64,000 nt of DNA, from contig CAXXQD010000006.1 of assembly GCA_963677475.2 (NCBI GenBank), positions 87,046 through 151,045 of the forward strand, written 5' to 3'. The translations under genes and the position numbers were made by a program. The DNA comes from JABMQB01 sp963677475 (lineage in GTDB: Bacteria > Bacteroidota > Bacteroidia > Bacteroidales > Prolixibacteraceae). Of this stretch, positions 35,572-44,030 are shown one piece after another; positions within the stretch are counted from its first letter, which is position 1, and every line of letters begins with the position of its first letter. The notes beneath the pieces are model-generated. The model made no database searches, had not been told where the DNA came from, and was given only the letters and a program-made list of their open reading frames with translations.

Positions 35572-37767
35572 ATGAAACGAGAAATAACGAAAGTTACAAG
35601 GCTTTTTAATTTGTTAATCATAACTGCATTTTTATTTGCTGCTACTGTTAACACGGCAAGGGCACAGGAAAATACAGATATCCTAAAAAAATGGCTGCAT
35701 TACAGCGATGCCCGAAATGCCTTGTATAAACACATGGCAGATGAAGCTTATGGTCTTCTTGATAAAAGGGAAAAAGAAATTGCCGCGTTAAAAACGGTTT
35801 CTCAGTGGGAAAAGAGGCAAAAACAACTAAAAGAAACGATGCTTGACGTGATAGGAGGGCTTCCTGAAAGGACTCCTTTAAATGCTAAAATAACCAGCGT
35901 AATAAAAAAAGATGGTTATACACTTGAAAACATTATTTATGAATCCAGACCCGGCTATTATGTTACGGCTTCGTTGTTTATTCCTGAAAATTTGAAAAAG
36001 AAAGCTCCTGCTATCCTTTTTTGTTCCGGTCATAGTACAATGGCATTTAGAACAGAGTTTTATCAGTTGCCGATATTGAATTTAGTGAAAAAAGGTTTTA
36101 TTGTTTTCGCTTTTGATCCCATTGGGCAAGGCGAACGTGTTCAGTATCTAAATGAGCAAGGAAACAAATCAATCTTCAATAGTCCAACCAAAGAACATTC
36201 TTATCCTTCAGTTCAGGTTACTTTATTTGGGAAATCGCTAGGGCAGTATTTTGTTTGGGATGGTATAAGGGGAATCGATTATTTAGTTAGCAGAAAGGAA
36301 GTGGATGCCAAAAGGATTGGTGTTCATGGACATTCTGGAGGAGGTACTCAAACATCTTATATTTCAGCGCTCGATGACCGTGTTGTGGCAGCTGCACCTT
36401 CTGGTTATATTACCGGATTCAAACGTTTGTTGCAGTCTATAGGTCCTCAGGATGGCGAACAGAATTTTTACCATGGTCTGGCAAATGGAATTGACCATGC
36501 TGATTTTATAGAAATGCGCGCACCAAAGCCCACACTGATTATGTCTACCACAAATGATTTTTTCAGTATCCAGGGCGCGCGTGAATCGTTTGATGAGATA
36601 AAAAGTGTTTACAACATCTTTGGGAAACCCAGTAATATTAAGATGACAGAAGATGACTACCACCATGGTTACACCAAGAAGAATCGAGAAGCAATGTATG
36701 CTTTTTTTCAAGAACATCTTCAACAACCAGGTGCCCCTGTCGAGGAAGAAGTTAAATTTTTAACATTGGAGGAACTGCAAAAAACCGAAACCGGGCAATT
36801 GGCATCTTCCATAGAAGCTGAAACGATTTTTAGTGTGAATTATTCAGAAGCGAAACCGTATTTCGCAAAATTAGACGAGTCCAGAAAAAATTTATCGGAG
36901 CATTTGAAGAATGTACCCGTAGCAGCTAAAAGATTATCAGGATATAGGTCACCTTCAAAAAACGACAAAGAAGTTTTTGCCGGGCGTATACCGGATAAGA
37001 ACGGTTATGTTATTGAAAAATATTTTATTCGTGGGGAAGGCGATTATGTGTTGCCATACCTCTTGTTCATACCCGATAAGAAATCAGGAGAAGCTGCACT
37101 TTTTCTTCATCCTCAGGGCAAACAGGGTGTTGCAAACGATTCTGTTTCTATTCAGAGTTTAATGAACAAGGGTATCACTGTTCTTGCCCCTGATATTTTG
37201 GGTACAGGTGAGCTTTCAAAAAGTGATTTTAAGGGTGATGCCTACATCAATAATGTTTCGTATAACACGGCATATTTGGCTATGCAACTCGGTCGTAGTA
37301 TTGTGGGTATCCAGGCAGGTGATATCGTAAAATTATTCAGGCTTTTAAAAGAAGGGCTGGGCTTTGACAAAGTCTATGGAATTGCACAGAGGGAAATGTC
37401 CCCTGCACTTTTACACGCAGTAGCTTTCGAACCTGGAATTTCAAGGATAGCGCTTATAAACCCGTATTCTTCTTACCGCACATTAGTAGAAAATGAATTT
37501 TACGAGTCTGCTTTTGTTAATGGCTTGGTTCCCGGTTCACTTACTGCTTATGATTTGCCCGACCTTGCTGCAACACTTGCACCTACCCGCTTATTTATAG
37601 CCGGAACAACCGATGCTCAGGGAAAAAGAGAAACAAAGGAAATCAAAAATGATTTGGATTTTATAAGGATAGCTTACAAGTTTTATAATGCAGATAAAGA
37701 GTTGATAATTGTTGATAAAGACTCTGTTAAGTCAGGTGCTGATTGGATAGGAAAATGGTTAAAATAA
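35572..37767 (+). CDS. Double alpha/beta hydrolase, acetyl-esterase type, second domain probably inactive
   Basis: A secreted protein of 731 aa with two successive alpha/beta hydrolase domains after a signal peptide (ending near ARAQ). The first (about 90-390) carries the nucleophile elbow GHSGGG with S255, VFAFDPIGQGE, and a late His in DDYHHGY. The second (about 440-731) has the matching strands FLHPQGKQG and VLAPDILGTGE, but at the elbow it reads YGIAQREMS, with no Ser in a GxSxG setting, so it is probably non-catalytic. Such proteins are found in pectin and xylan loci as acetyl- or methyl-esterases. Follows the racemase gene by 6 bp. Confidence 0.8.
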   Translation: MKREITKVTRLFNLLIITAFLFAATVNTARAQENTDILKKWLHYSDARNALYKHMADEAYGLLDKREKEIAALKTVSQWEKRQKQLKETMLDVIGGLPERTPLNAKITSVIKKDGYTLENIIYESRPGYYVTASLFIPENLKKKAPAILFCSGHSTMAFRTEFYQLPILNLVKKGFIVFAFDPIGQGERVQYLNEQGNKSIFNSPTKEHSYPSVQVTLFGKSLGQYFVWDGIRGIDYLVSRKEVDAKRIGVHGHSGGGTQTSYISALDDRVVAAAPSGYITGFKRLLQSIGPQDGEQNFYHGLANGIDHADFIEMRAPKPTLIMSTTNDFFSIQGARESFDEIKSVYNIFGKPSNIKMTEDDYHHGYTKKNREAMYAFFQEHLQQPGAPVEEEVKFLTLEELQKTETGQLASSIEAETIFSVNYSEAKPYFAKLDESRKNLSEHLKNVPVAAKRLSGYRSPSKNDKEVFAGRIPDKNGYVIEKYFIRGEGDYVLPYLLFIPDKKSGEAALFLHPQGKQGVANDSVSIQSLMNKGITVLAPDILGTGELSKSDFKGDAYINNVSYNTAYLAMQLGRSIVGIQAGDIVKLFRLLKEGLGFDKVYGIAQREMSPALLHAVAFEPGISRIALINPYSSYRTLVENEFYESAFVNGLVPGSLTAYDLPDLAATLAPTRLFIAGTTDAQGKRETKEIKNDLDFIRIAYKFYNADKELIIVDKDSVKSGADWIGKWLK

Positions 37768-37785
37768 TTAATAATAATAGTTAAG

Positions 37786-39393
37786 ATGAATAAAAAAAAC
37801 ATTCTAAAAATTGGGTTTGGACTAATTCTACTGATACTTTGTGGATATACATTTGCTACAAATAGTGTTAGGGTAGCAAATGGAAGTACCTACTATGTGT
37901 CAATCAGTGGATATGATTTTAATGAAGGCTCGATTGATAAACCCTGGGGTACTTTGTCTCATGCATTTAGTCAATTGAAAGCAGGTGATACATTGTACGT
38001 GCGCAGTGGAACCTATACCGATATTGCCGAGTCGAAATACGGAATTAAACTTGAATCTCCCAATAGTGGCACTGAAGATAATAGAATATGTGTTTTTGCT
38101 TACCCAGGAGAAGTGCCTGTTCTTGATTTTAGTAATGTAACCGGAGCCGGAATGCGATGGGGTTTTTATATGAACGGTGTAAATTATTGGCATTTTAAAG
38201 GGCTTCATATTACAAAACTCAATCAGCCCACAACAGGAAATATGTCGCTTGCTTGTTTAGTAACCGACTCTAACAACAACATTTTTGAGCTACTGGAAAT
38301 TTATGGAAACAAAGCAGCCGGTTTTAGAATCGACGGTGCTTCTGAAGGCAACCTTATTCTAAACTGCGATGCTTACGATAATTATGATCCATATACTTCT
38401 TCTCCCGGGAATAATGCCGATGGAATACAAGTTGCTTCAATAACATACCGAGCAGGTAACCCAAGAGTTAATACCTTAAAAGGTTGCCGTTCCTGGTACA
38501 ACAGCGATGATGGTTTTGATTTTTGGAAAAACGATGGAAAAGTCATTGTTGAAGACTGTTGGGCTTTTAACAATGGAAGGGACAAAGGTGATGGTTGTGG
38601 CTTTAAGCTTGGTAAAACCATTGAACCAAGAGAAGAAGGTATTGTAAAAAGGGTAATGCGAAGATGTATTGCCTCAAACAATAGGGAGTGGGGATATAAT
38701 AACAATGCCGCTGATTTGTATGCTGAATTCTTTAATATTATCAGTTACGATAACGATAGCCGTGGGTTTTACCTTGATATCGATGTGGATATGCATACTA
38801 CCATCAAGAACAGTATCAGTTACAAGAATAATTTTCCCGATAGGTTTGGCGAATACACTACAACAGAACACAATAACTGGGATATGAATAATGTAACGGT
38901 TACTGATGATGATTTCCTTAGTGTTGATCACTCATTACTTGAAACGGAAAGGCAAGCAGACGGTTCACTCCCCGAAACAAATTATTTGAAGCCTAAAAAA
39001 GGCTCTGACTTAATTGACGCCGGAATTGATGTAGGGCTACCTTATAAAGGCTCTGCACCCGATATTGGTGTTTACGAATACGACCCAACTACCGGAATGT
39101 CAAACCATATTCTTGATGATGGTTTTAAAGTTTATCCCAATCCGTCAGGTACCGGAATTATAAATATCACCTTGCCCAAAAATGTCTTTAGTCAAAAAAT
39201 TAGTATTGATCTTTATAATATGGAGGGGAGACTTATTGCCCAAAATCAATTCGATAACCTTTCAAGTGCTGAACGACCCTGTGAAATCGACCTGTCAAAA
39301 CAAAAACAGGGCATGTATATTTTAAGCTTAAGCGATAATTTAACGTGTAGATCATGTAAACTAATACTTAAACATCATCTGAATAGATTGTAA
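37786..39393 (+). CDS. T9SS-exported PL9 pectate lyase
   Basis: A right-handed beta-helix lyase acting on polygalacturonate. After the signal peptide comes GTYYVSISGYDFNEGS-type PL9 N-terminus, then helix turns with NCDAYDNYDPYT, NNADGIQVA and GCRSWYNSDDGFDFW (D241, D242 and D245 as candidate calcium ligands). K274 in GFKLGK is placed where PL9 enzymes have their catalytic Lys. The last ~95 residues form a T9SS type A tail (KVYPNPSGTG, GMYILSL). It would act on the cell surface. It closes the dense run of genes, 18 bp after the double hydrolase gene. Confidence 0.9.
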   Translation: MNKKNILKIGFGLILLILCGYTFATNSVRVANGSTYYVSISGYDFNEGSIDKPWGTLSHAFSQLKAGDTLYVRSGTYTDIAESKYGIKLESPNSGTEDNRICVFAYPGEVPVLDFSNVTGAGMRWGFYMNGVNYWHFKGLHITKLNQPTTGNMSLACLVTDSNNNIFELLEIYGNKAAGFRIDGASEGNLILNCDAYDNYDPYTSSPGNNADGIQVASITYRAGNPRVNTLKGCRSWYNSDDGFDFWKNDGKVIVEDCWAFNNGRDKGDGCGFKLGKTIEPREEGIVKRVMRRCIASNNREWGYNNNAADLYAEFFNIISYDNDSRGFYLDIDVDMHTTIKNSISYKNNFPDRFGEYTTTEHNNWDMNNVTVTDDDFLSVDHSLLETERQADGSLPETNYLKPKKGSDLIDAGIDVGLPYKGSAPDIGVYEYDPTTGMSNHILDDGFKVYPNPSGTGIINITLPKNVFSQKISIDLYNMEGRLIAQNQFDNLSSAERPCEIDLSKQKQGMYILSLSDNLTCRSCKLILKHHLNRL

Positions 39394-39527
39394 TAGTCTG
39401 ATTTAGAGAGATTATCTGCTCTCATTTGCAAAGAAAATTTATTGATTGAAAATCAATGCCAGGTAAGCCTTAAATTGGAATACCTAGCCTGGGGTCTGTC
39501 CTTTTTTATACAGTTTAGTATTTGAAA

Positions 39528-40778
39528 ATGAATCTTATGAATAGCTTAATTCAACGAAATAAAATAGATAACAATAAGAGCAGTTCAAAAACCTATATTT
39601 TAATTACCGCTTTCTTTTCGCTTTTTGCATTGGTGGGATTTGCCTATTACGGCTTACCATTCTTCTATGACTTTATGGTCAACGAGTTTGGTTATTCGCG
39701 TGCTGAAGTAACTTCGGGATATGCCGTTGGGAAACTTGTAGTAGCTCCGTTGTTTGGCTTTATTGCAGGGTGGATGATCGACCGTTACGGACCACGAAGG
39801 TTAATGATGCTCGGTGCTGTATTAATGGGGGTTGCCTTGGTGGGTTTAAGTTACTCCGGTTCCCTTTGGATGTTTTATATGTTTTATGTTTTTAATGCTT
39901 TAGGGTATGTGTTTGGAGGTCCGTTACCTTGTCAGGTTCTAATTTCACGTTGGTTTAAAGAAAACCGTGGCAAAGCAATGGGGATTGCGTACCTTGGAAT
40001 AGGTATTGGTGGAGCAATAGTTCCAATTTTATCCACAAATCTTGAAAGTCGTTTTGGCTGGCAACATGCCTTATCAATCATTGGAATACTCATAATCATT
40101 TCTGCATTTCCATTGTCATTTTTTATTAAAGATTCAGGCGGAAAGAAAAAGGCGGAGAAGCAAAATGAAAGTGAACCCACTTCTTCAATGAAAAGTATTC
40201 TTCAAAACCCTAATTTCTACTTGTTGGCAATTGGAAGCATGTGTTCCATTGGAGCTGTTGGTGGGATGGGGCAACATTTAAAGTTGTATTTAAACGATCT
40301 GGAGTTTAACCAGAGTCAGGCGGCAAACGTTATGTCAGTTGTTTTGCTATCGAGCTTAATAGGAAGGGTTGCGATGGGGTGGCTAGCTGATATCATCAAT
40401 CGAAAGTATGTGATGATTCTGATATACTTAATTGTAGCATTTGCAATTATGGTTCTCTTTATACCTCCTTTTCCGGGAAAAATATATGTATTCGCGGTAA
40501 TTTTTGGCTTGGGTTTGGGTGGCGATTATATGATAATTCCGCTAATGGCAGGCGATTTATTTGGAGTAAAAGCTCTTGGGCGGATAATGGGAATAATACT
40601 TGTCGCCGATGGGGTAGCAGAATCTTTCTTCCCGGTATTAGTGGGATATTTATACAACGAAGAAACAAAAAGTTACGTGCTTGGATTTACTGTTCTTATT
40701 GCACTGTCGCTGGTTGGAACCGTAATTATTTCATTCCTGCCAAAATCAGGGAAACTTAATCCAGAAAAAGTCGCTTAA
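39528..40778 (+). CDS. MFS transporter
   Basis: An inner-membrane carrier of about 416 aa with roughly twelve hydrophobic segments. The MFS loop motif after TM2 appears as GWMIDRYGPRRLMM, and the repeat in the second half as GWLADIINRKYVM. The pattern is close to the oxalate/formate-antiporter-like and sugar-acid carriers, but the substrate is not readable from sequence. The ATG at 39528 is preferred over the TTG at 39522; another ATG follows at 39537. It begins a five-gene block with the following amidohydrolase, epimerase, aldolase and acetyltransferase genes, so it probably imports their substrate. Confidence 0.87.
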   Translation: MNLMNSLIQRNKIDNNKSSSKTYILITAFFSLFALVGFAYYGLPFFYDFMVNEFGYSRAEVTSGYAVGKLVVAPLFGFIAGWMIDRYGPRRLMMLGAVLMGVALVGLSYSGSLWMFYMFYVFNALGYVFGGPLPCQVLISRWFKENRGKAMGIAYLGIGIGGAIVPILSTNLESRFGWQHALSIIGILIIISAFPLSFFIKDSGGKKKAEKQNESEPTSSMKSILQNPNFYLLAIGSMCSIGAVGGMGQHLKLYLNDLEFNQSQAANVMSVVLLSSLIGRVAMGWLADIINRKYVMILIYLIVAFAIMVLFIPPFPGKIYVFAVIFGLGLGGDYMIIPLMAGDLFGVKALGRIMGIILVADGVAESFFPVLVGYLYNEETKSYVLGFTVLIALSLVGTVIISFLPKSGKLNPEKVA

Positions 40779-40784
40779 ATTTCA

Positions 40785-41927
40785 ATGAAGCATAAAGATG
40801 TCATATCGATAACAAAAAAACTGGTTGCATTTAATACCATAAACCCTCCCGGGAACGAAAAAGCGATTGCGACTTTCACTGGAGATATTCTTTCTACAAA
40901 CGGATTCAATGTAAAATATATTCCATTTGAAAAAGATCGTTTTCATCTTATTGCTGCACGAGGATGTGATAACAAAGATTTGCCAGTCGTTTTTTCAGGT
41001 CATTTTGATACGGTACCTCTTGGTGCCAAAAATTGGAATTGCGATCCATTTGGCGGAGAAATAAAAGACGATAAACTTTTTGGCAGAGGTGCAAGCGATA
41101 TGAAGGGTGGGATTGCCGCTATAATTGTTGCTGCGATAATGGCTTTCGAACTAGGAAATCCCCAGGGAGGTGTAAAATTGATTTTTACTGCAGGAGAAGA
41201 AACAGGATGCCAGGGGGCTCAGCATTTAGTCTCAACTTTAGAAGATATGGGAAATGCCAGGGGAATTGTTGTTGGCGAACCTACCGCAAATATGCCGGCT
41301 ATTGGGCATAAAGGTGGCTTATACCTGGAACTTGAAGCCTATGGAGTAACCGCACATTCTTCCATGCCACACCTTGGTGATAATGCTATTTATAAGATTG
41401 CCCGTGCAATTACAAAAATGGAGAAATTTGATTTTAGAGAGGATGAGGATCCCTTGCTTGGATTTCCTACTTTAAATGTAGGGAAAGTGTCAGGAGGATT
41501 AAACCTGAATTCAGTACCTGACCATGCATCTTTTACAATTGATGCCCGAACAACAACTAAAGTTAATCACGAAATTCTTTTAAGACATCTAGAAAATGAA
41601 CTTGGCAACGAAATTAGTATAAAAACACTTGTGGATCTTCCCGCTGTTTCAACTTCCGAAAATAGCCCCTTTGTTCATCAAGTTTACAAAGCATGCGGAA
41701 TTTCGATTGATAGTGCCAACACTTCAAAGTCACTACCTTATCTCACGGATGCTTCTGTTTTGCAACAAGCATATCAAGGTGCACCAACTATTATTCTTGG
41801 TCCCGGACAACCCGAAATGGCACACCAAACCAATGAATTTTGTTACACTGCCAATCTGGAAAAAGCCGTTGAGATTTATAAAAATATCATATTAAATAAA
41901 ACTGAAAATTATGGACCAATATCCTGA
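40785..41927 (+). CDS. M20-family metal-dependent amidohydrolase/deacylase
   Basis: A cytoplasmic enzyme (no signal peptide) of the ArgE/DapE type that hydrolyses an amide bond of a small molecule with two metal ions. The motifs are VFSGHFDTVP (metal-binding His and the Asp two residues on), FGRGASDMKGG (bridging Asp) and FTAGEETGCQG (catalytic Glu pair), and a final His near MAHQTNE. Length 380 aa is typical. It lies 6 bp after the MFS gene and overlaps the next start by 17 bp. Substrate unknown; a deacylase for an N-acyl amino acid or sugar derivative is a reasonable guess. Confidence 0.87.
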   Translation: MKHKDVISITKKLVAFNTINPPGNEKAIATFTGDILSTNGFNVKYIPFEKDRFHLIAARGCDNKDLPVVFSGHFDTVPLGAKNWNCDPFGGEIKDDKLFGRGASDMKGGIAAIIVAAIMAFELGNPQGGVKLIFTAGEETGCQGAQHLVSTLEDMGNARGIVVGEPTANMPAIGHKGGLYLELEAYGVTAHSSMPHLGDNAIYKIARAITKMEKFDFREDEDPLLGFPTLNVGKVSGGLNLNSVPDHASFTIDARTTTKVNHEILLRHLENELGNEISIKTLVDLPAVSTSENSPFVHQVYKACGISIDSANTSKSLPYLTDASVLQQAYQGAPTIILGPGQPEMAHQTNEFCYTANLEKAVEIYKNIILNKTENYGPIS

Positions 41928-42948
41928 TAAAATAAATAATGTAGATGAACTGGTTGAACTTCTTTCAAGACCATCGAAAGAAGTCATTGACATGTTCAAA
42001 GAGTTAGATGGGGACATCATTTTTCTTGGAATAGCCGGAAAGATAGGTCCTTCACTTGCCTTGATGGCAAAACGAGCTTGCGATGCAGCAGGAGTAGACA
42101 GGAGAATAATAGGGGTATCGCGATTTAGTAATCCTGAAGAAAGGGAATATATTGAGAAGTTAGGTATTGAGACAATAAAAGGAGATTTACTTGATCGTGA
42201 CTTCCTTGAATCATTACCAAAAGTAAAAAATGTATTTTTTTTGGCAGGAATGAAATTTGGCTCTGAAGATAACCTCTCGCTCACCTGGGCAATGAATTCA
42301 TTCCTTCCTGCCCTTGTAGCTGAATATTTTAACGAGTCACGTATTGTGGCTTATTCTACAGGGTGCGTTTATCCGCTTGTTCCCGTTAATTCTGGTGGAT
42401 CGGTAGAAACAGATACGCCACTTCCTGTAGGGGAGTACGCCCAATCATGTCTTGGTCGGGAGCGTATGTTTGAATATGGCAGCAAAAAATATGGCACAAA
42501 ATCAGCCATCATCCGATTAAATTACGCAGTTGAACCACGCTATGGTGTATTGGTTGATATTGCCCAGAAGGTGAAGAACAACCAGCCGGTTGATTTAACA
42601 ATGGGCTATTTTAACGTCATCTGGCAAGGCGATTCCAACGAGGTCGTTCTTCGTTCTTTAAAGCATGCAGCTAGTCAGGCACTCACACTTAATATTACCG
42701 GAGAAGAAACACTTTCAGTGAAAGCGGTTGCATTAAAATTTGGAAAGATATTTGGGCAAGAACCAAGCTTCACAGGTATGGAAGCCCCTAATGCATTATT
42801 AAGTAACTCGGAGAAAGCTTTTAGCTTATTCGGTAAACCCAAAGTGCCAATTGATAAAGTAATTGAATGGACAGCCAATTGGATGCAGGAAGAAAAGAAA
42901 CAGCTAGGAAAGCCCACACATTTTGAAGTGAGGGATGGAAAGTATTAA
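41911..42948 (+). CDS. NAD-dependent epimerase/dehydratase-like protein lacking the catalytic Lys
   Basis: An extended short-chain dehydrogenase-fold protein. The NAD-binding glycine motif is present (GIAGKIG near residue 51), as is the STGCVY segment (S149 to Y154). The active-site YxxxK is missing: the equivalent sequence is Y176-A-Q-S-C180, followed by LGRERMFE, so the Lys is replaced by Cys. This could be a degraded enzyme, a binding protein, or an enzyme with changed chemistry. It overlaps the M20 gene by 17 bp and precedes the aldolase gene by 14 bp, so it should be part of the same pathway. Confidence 0.82.
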   Translation: MDQYPDKINNVDELVELLSRPSKEVIDMFKELDGDIIFLGIAGKIGPSLALMAKRACDAAGVDRRIIGVSRFSNPEEREYIEKLGIETIKGDLLDRDFLESLPKVKNVFFLAGMKFGSEDNLSLTWAMNSFLPALVAEYFNESRIVAYSTGCVYPLVPVNSGGSVETDTPLPVGEYAQSCLGRERMFEYGSKKYGTKSAIIRLNYAVEPRYGVLVDIAQKVKNNQPVDLTMGYFNVIWQGDSNEVVLRSLKHAASQALTLNITGEETLSVKAVALKFGKIFGQEPSFTGMEAPNALLSNSEKAFSLFGKPKVPIDKVIEWTANWMQEEKKQLGKPTHFEVRDGKY

Positions 42949-42962
42949 CGAGAAAATAGAAT

Positions 42963-44030
42963 ATGAATTACAAGGAAATACCACAAGATATAATTAGTTC
43001 ATTCCGTAATGGGATGGTTATTCCAGCATTGCCTTTGGCTCTTAATGAAAAACGAGAAGTGGATATTCGTCGCCAAAGGGCATTAATGCGCTATTACCTT
43101 AATGCGGGAGTTGGTGGAGTGGCAGTGGCAGTGCATACCACGCAGTTTGAGATTCGATTGCCCGAATATAATTTGTACGAGCCAGTGTTGCAGATTGCCA
43201 AAGAAGAATTCGACCGTTTTGAAGAAGAAAATTCCAGACTGATTATGAGAGTAGCTGGAGTAATAGGAAAAACTGCACAGGCACTTGCAGAAGCCAGATT
43301 GGCAAAAGAGAAAGGATATCATGCAGTATTGCTTGGAGTAGCAGCTTTTAACAATGCCTCAAATGATGAAATTCTAGAACATTGTAAAGCAATTGCAGAC
43401 GTAATCCCGGTTATTGGTTTTTACCTTCAGCCCGCAGTTGGTGGCAGAAGACTTAATGTTGATTTTTGGCGCGAGTTTGCCAAAATAGAAAATGTTATTG
43501 CCATAAAAATGGCACCCTTTAACCGTTACTACACCTTCGATGTCGTTCGTGGGGTAGTTGAATCGGGAAGGGCGAATGAAATTTCTCTTTATACCGGAAA
43601 CGATGATAATATCCTTGTTGATTTATTGGCAGAGTATAAGATTGAATTCAAAGGAGAAACTATTTCTAAAAAGGTGGTTGGAGGTCTGCTTGGGCATTGG
43701 GCGGTTTGGACACATGCTGCGGTTCAATTGCTCGAAAATATTAAAAAGGGAACATACAATAATAATGTGGCGGATACTTTGGCACTTGCAAACCAAATTA
43801 CCGATAGCAATGCAGCTTTTTTTGATGTGGCAAATAATTTCGCTGGTTGCATAACCGGAATCCATGAAGTTTTAAGACGACAAGGTCTATTGGAAGGAAT
43901 ATGGACTTTGAATAAAGAAGAATCTCTTTCACCAGGGCAAAAAGAAGAAATTGACCGGGTCTATGTTTCCTATCCACATTTAAATGATGATGAGTTTGTA
44001 AAAGAAAATTTGGAGAAATGGCTGAGCTAA
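42963..44030 (+). CDS. Dihydrodipicolinate synthase/N-acetylneuraminate lyase-family aldolase
   Basis: A (beta/alpha)8 Schiff-base aldolase. The Lys that forms the imine is K182 (VIAIKMAPF) and the catalytic Tyr is Y154 (IGFYLQP), both at the usual positions; GVGGVAVAVHTTQ corresponds to the pyruvate-binding region with its G-x-G. At 355 aa it is longer than the usual ~295, with extra sequence at the C-terminus. Family members cleave or make 2-keto-3-deoxy acids, dehydrate hydroxy acids, or deaminate cyclic imines, so the exact reaction is open. Its neighbours suggest breakdown of a small imported acid. The following gene starts inside its last 13 bp. Confidence 0.88.
   Translation: MNYKEIPQDIISSFRNGMVIPALPLALNEKREVDIRRQRALMRYYLNAGVGGVAVAVHTTQFEIRLPEYNLYEPVLQIAKEEFDRFEEENSRLIMRVAGVIGKTAQALAEARLAKEKGYHAVLLGVAAFNNASNDEILEHCKAIADVIPVIGFYLQPAVGGRRLNVDFWREFAKIENVIAIKMAPFNRYYTFDVVRGVVESGRANEISLYTGNDDNILVDLLAEYKIEFKGETISKKVVGGLLGHWAVWTHAAVQLLENIKKGTYNNNVADTLALANQITDSNAAFFDVANNFAGCITGIHEVLRRQGLLEGIWTLNKEESLSPGQKEEIDRVYVSYPHLNDDEFVKENLEKWLS

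Noticed and set aside
39394..39527. Inverted repeats (TTGATT/AATCAA, CCAGG/CCTGG) before the MFS gene as a terminator
   Set aside because: The stems are only 5-6 bp with no T-run directly after them. I could not separate them from chance.
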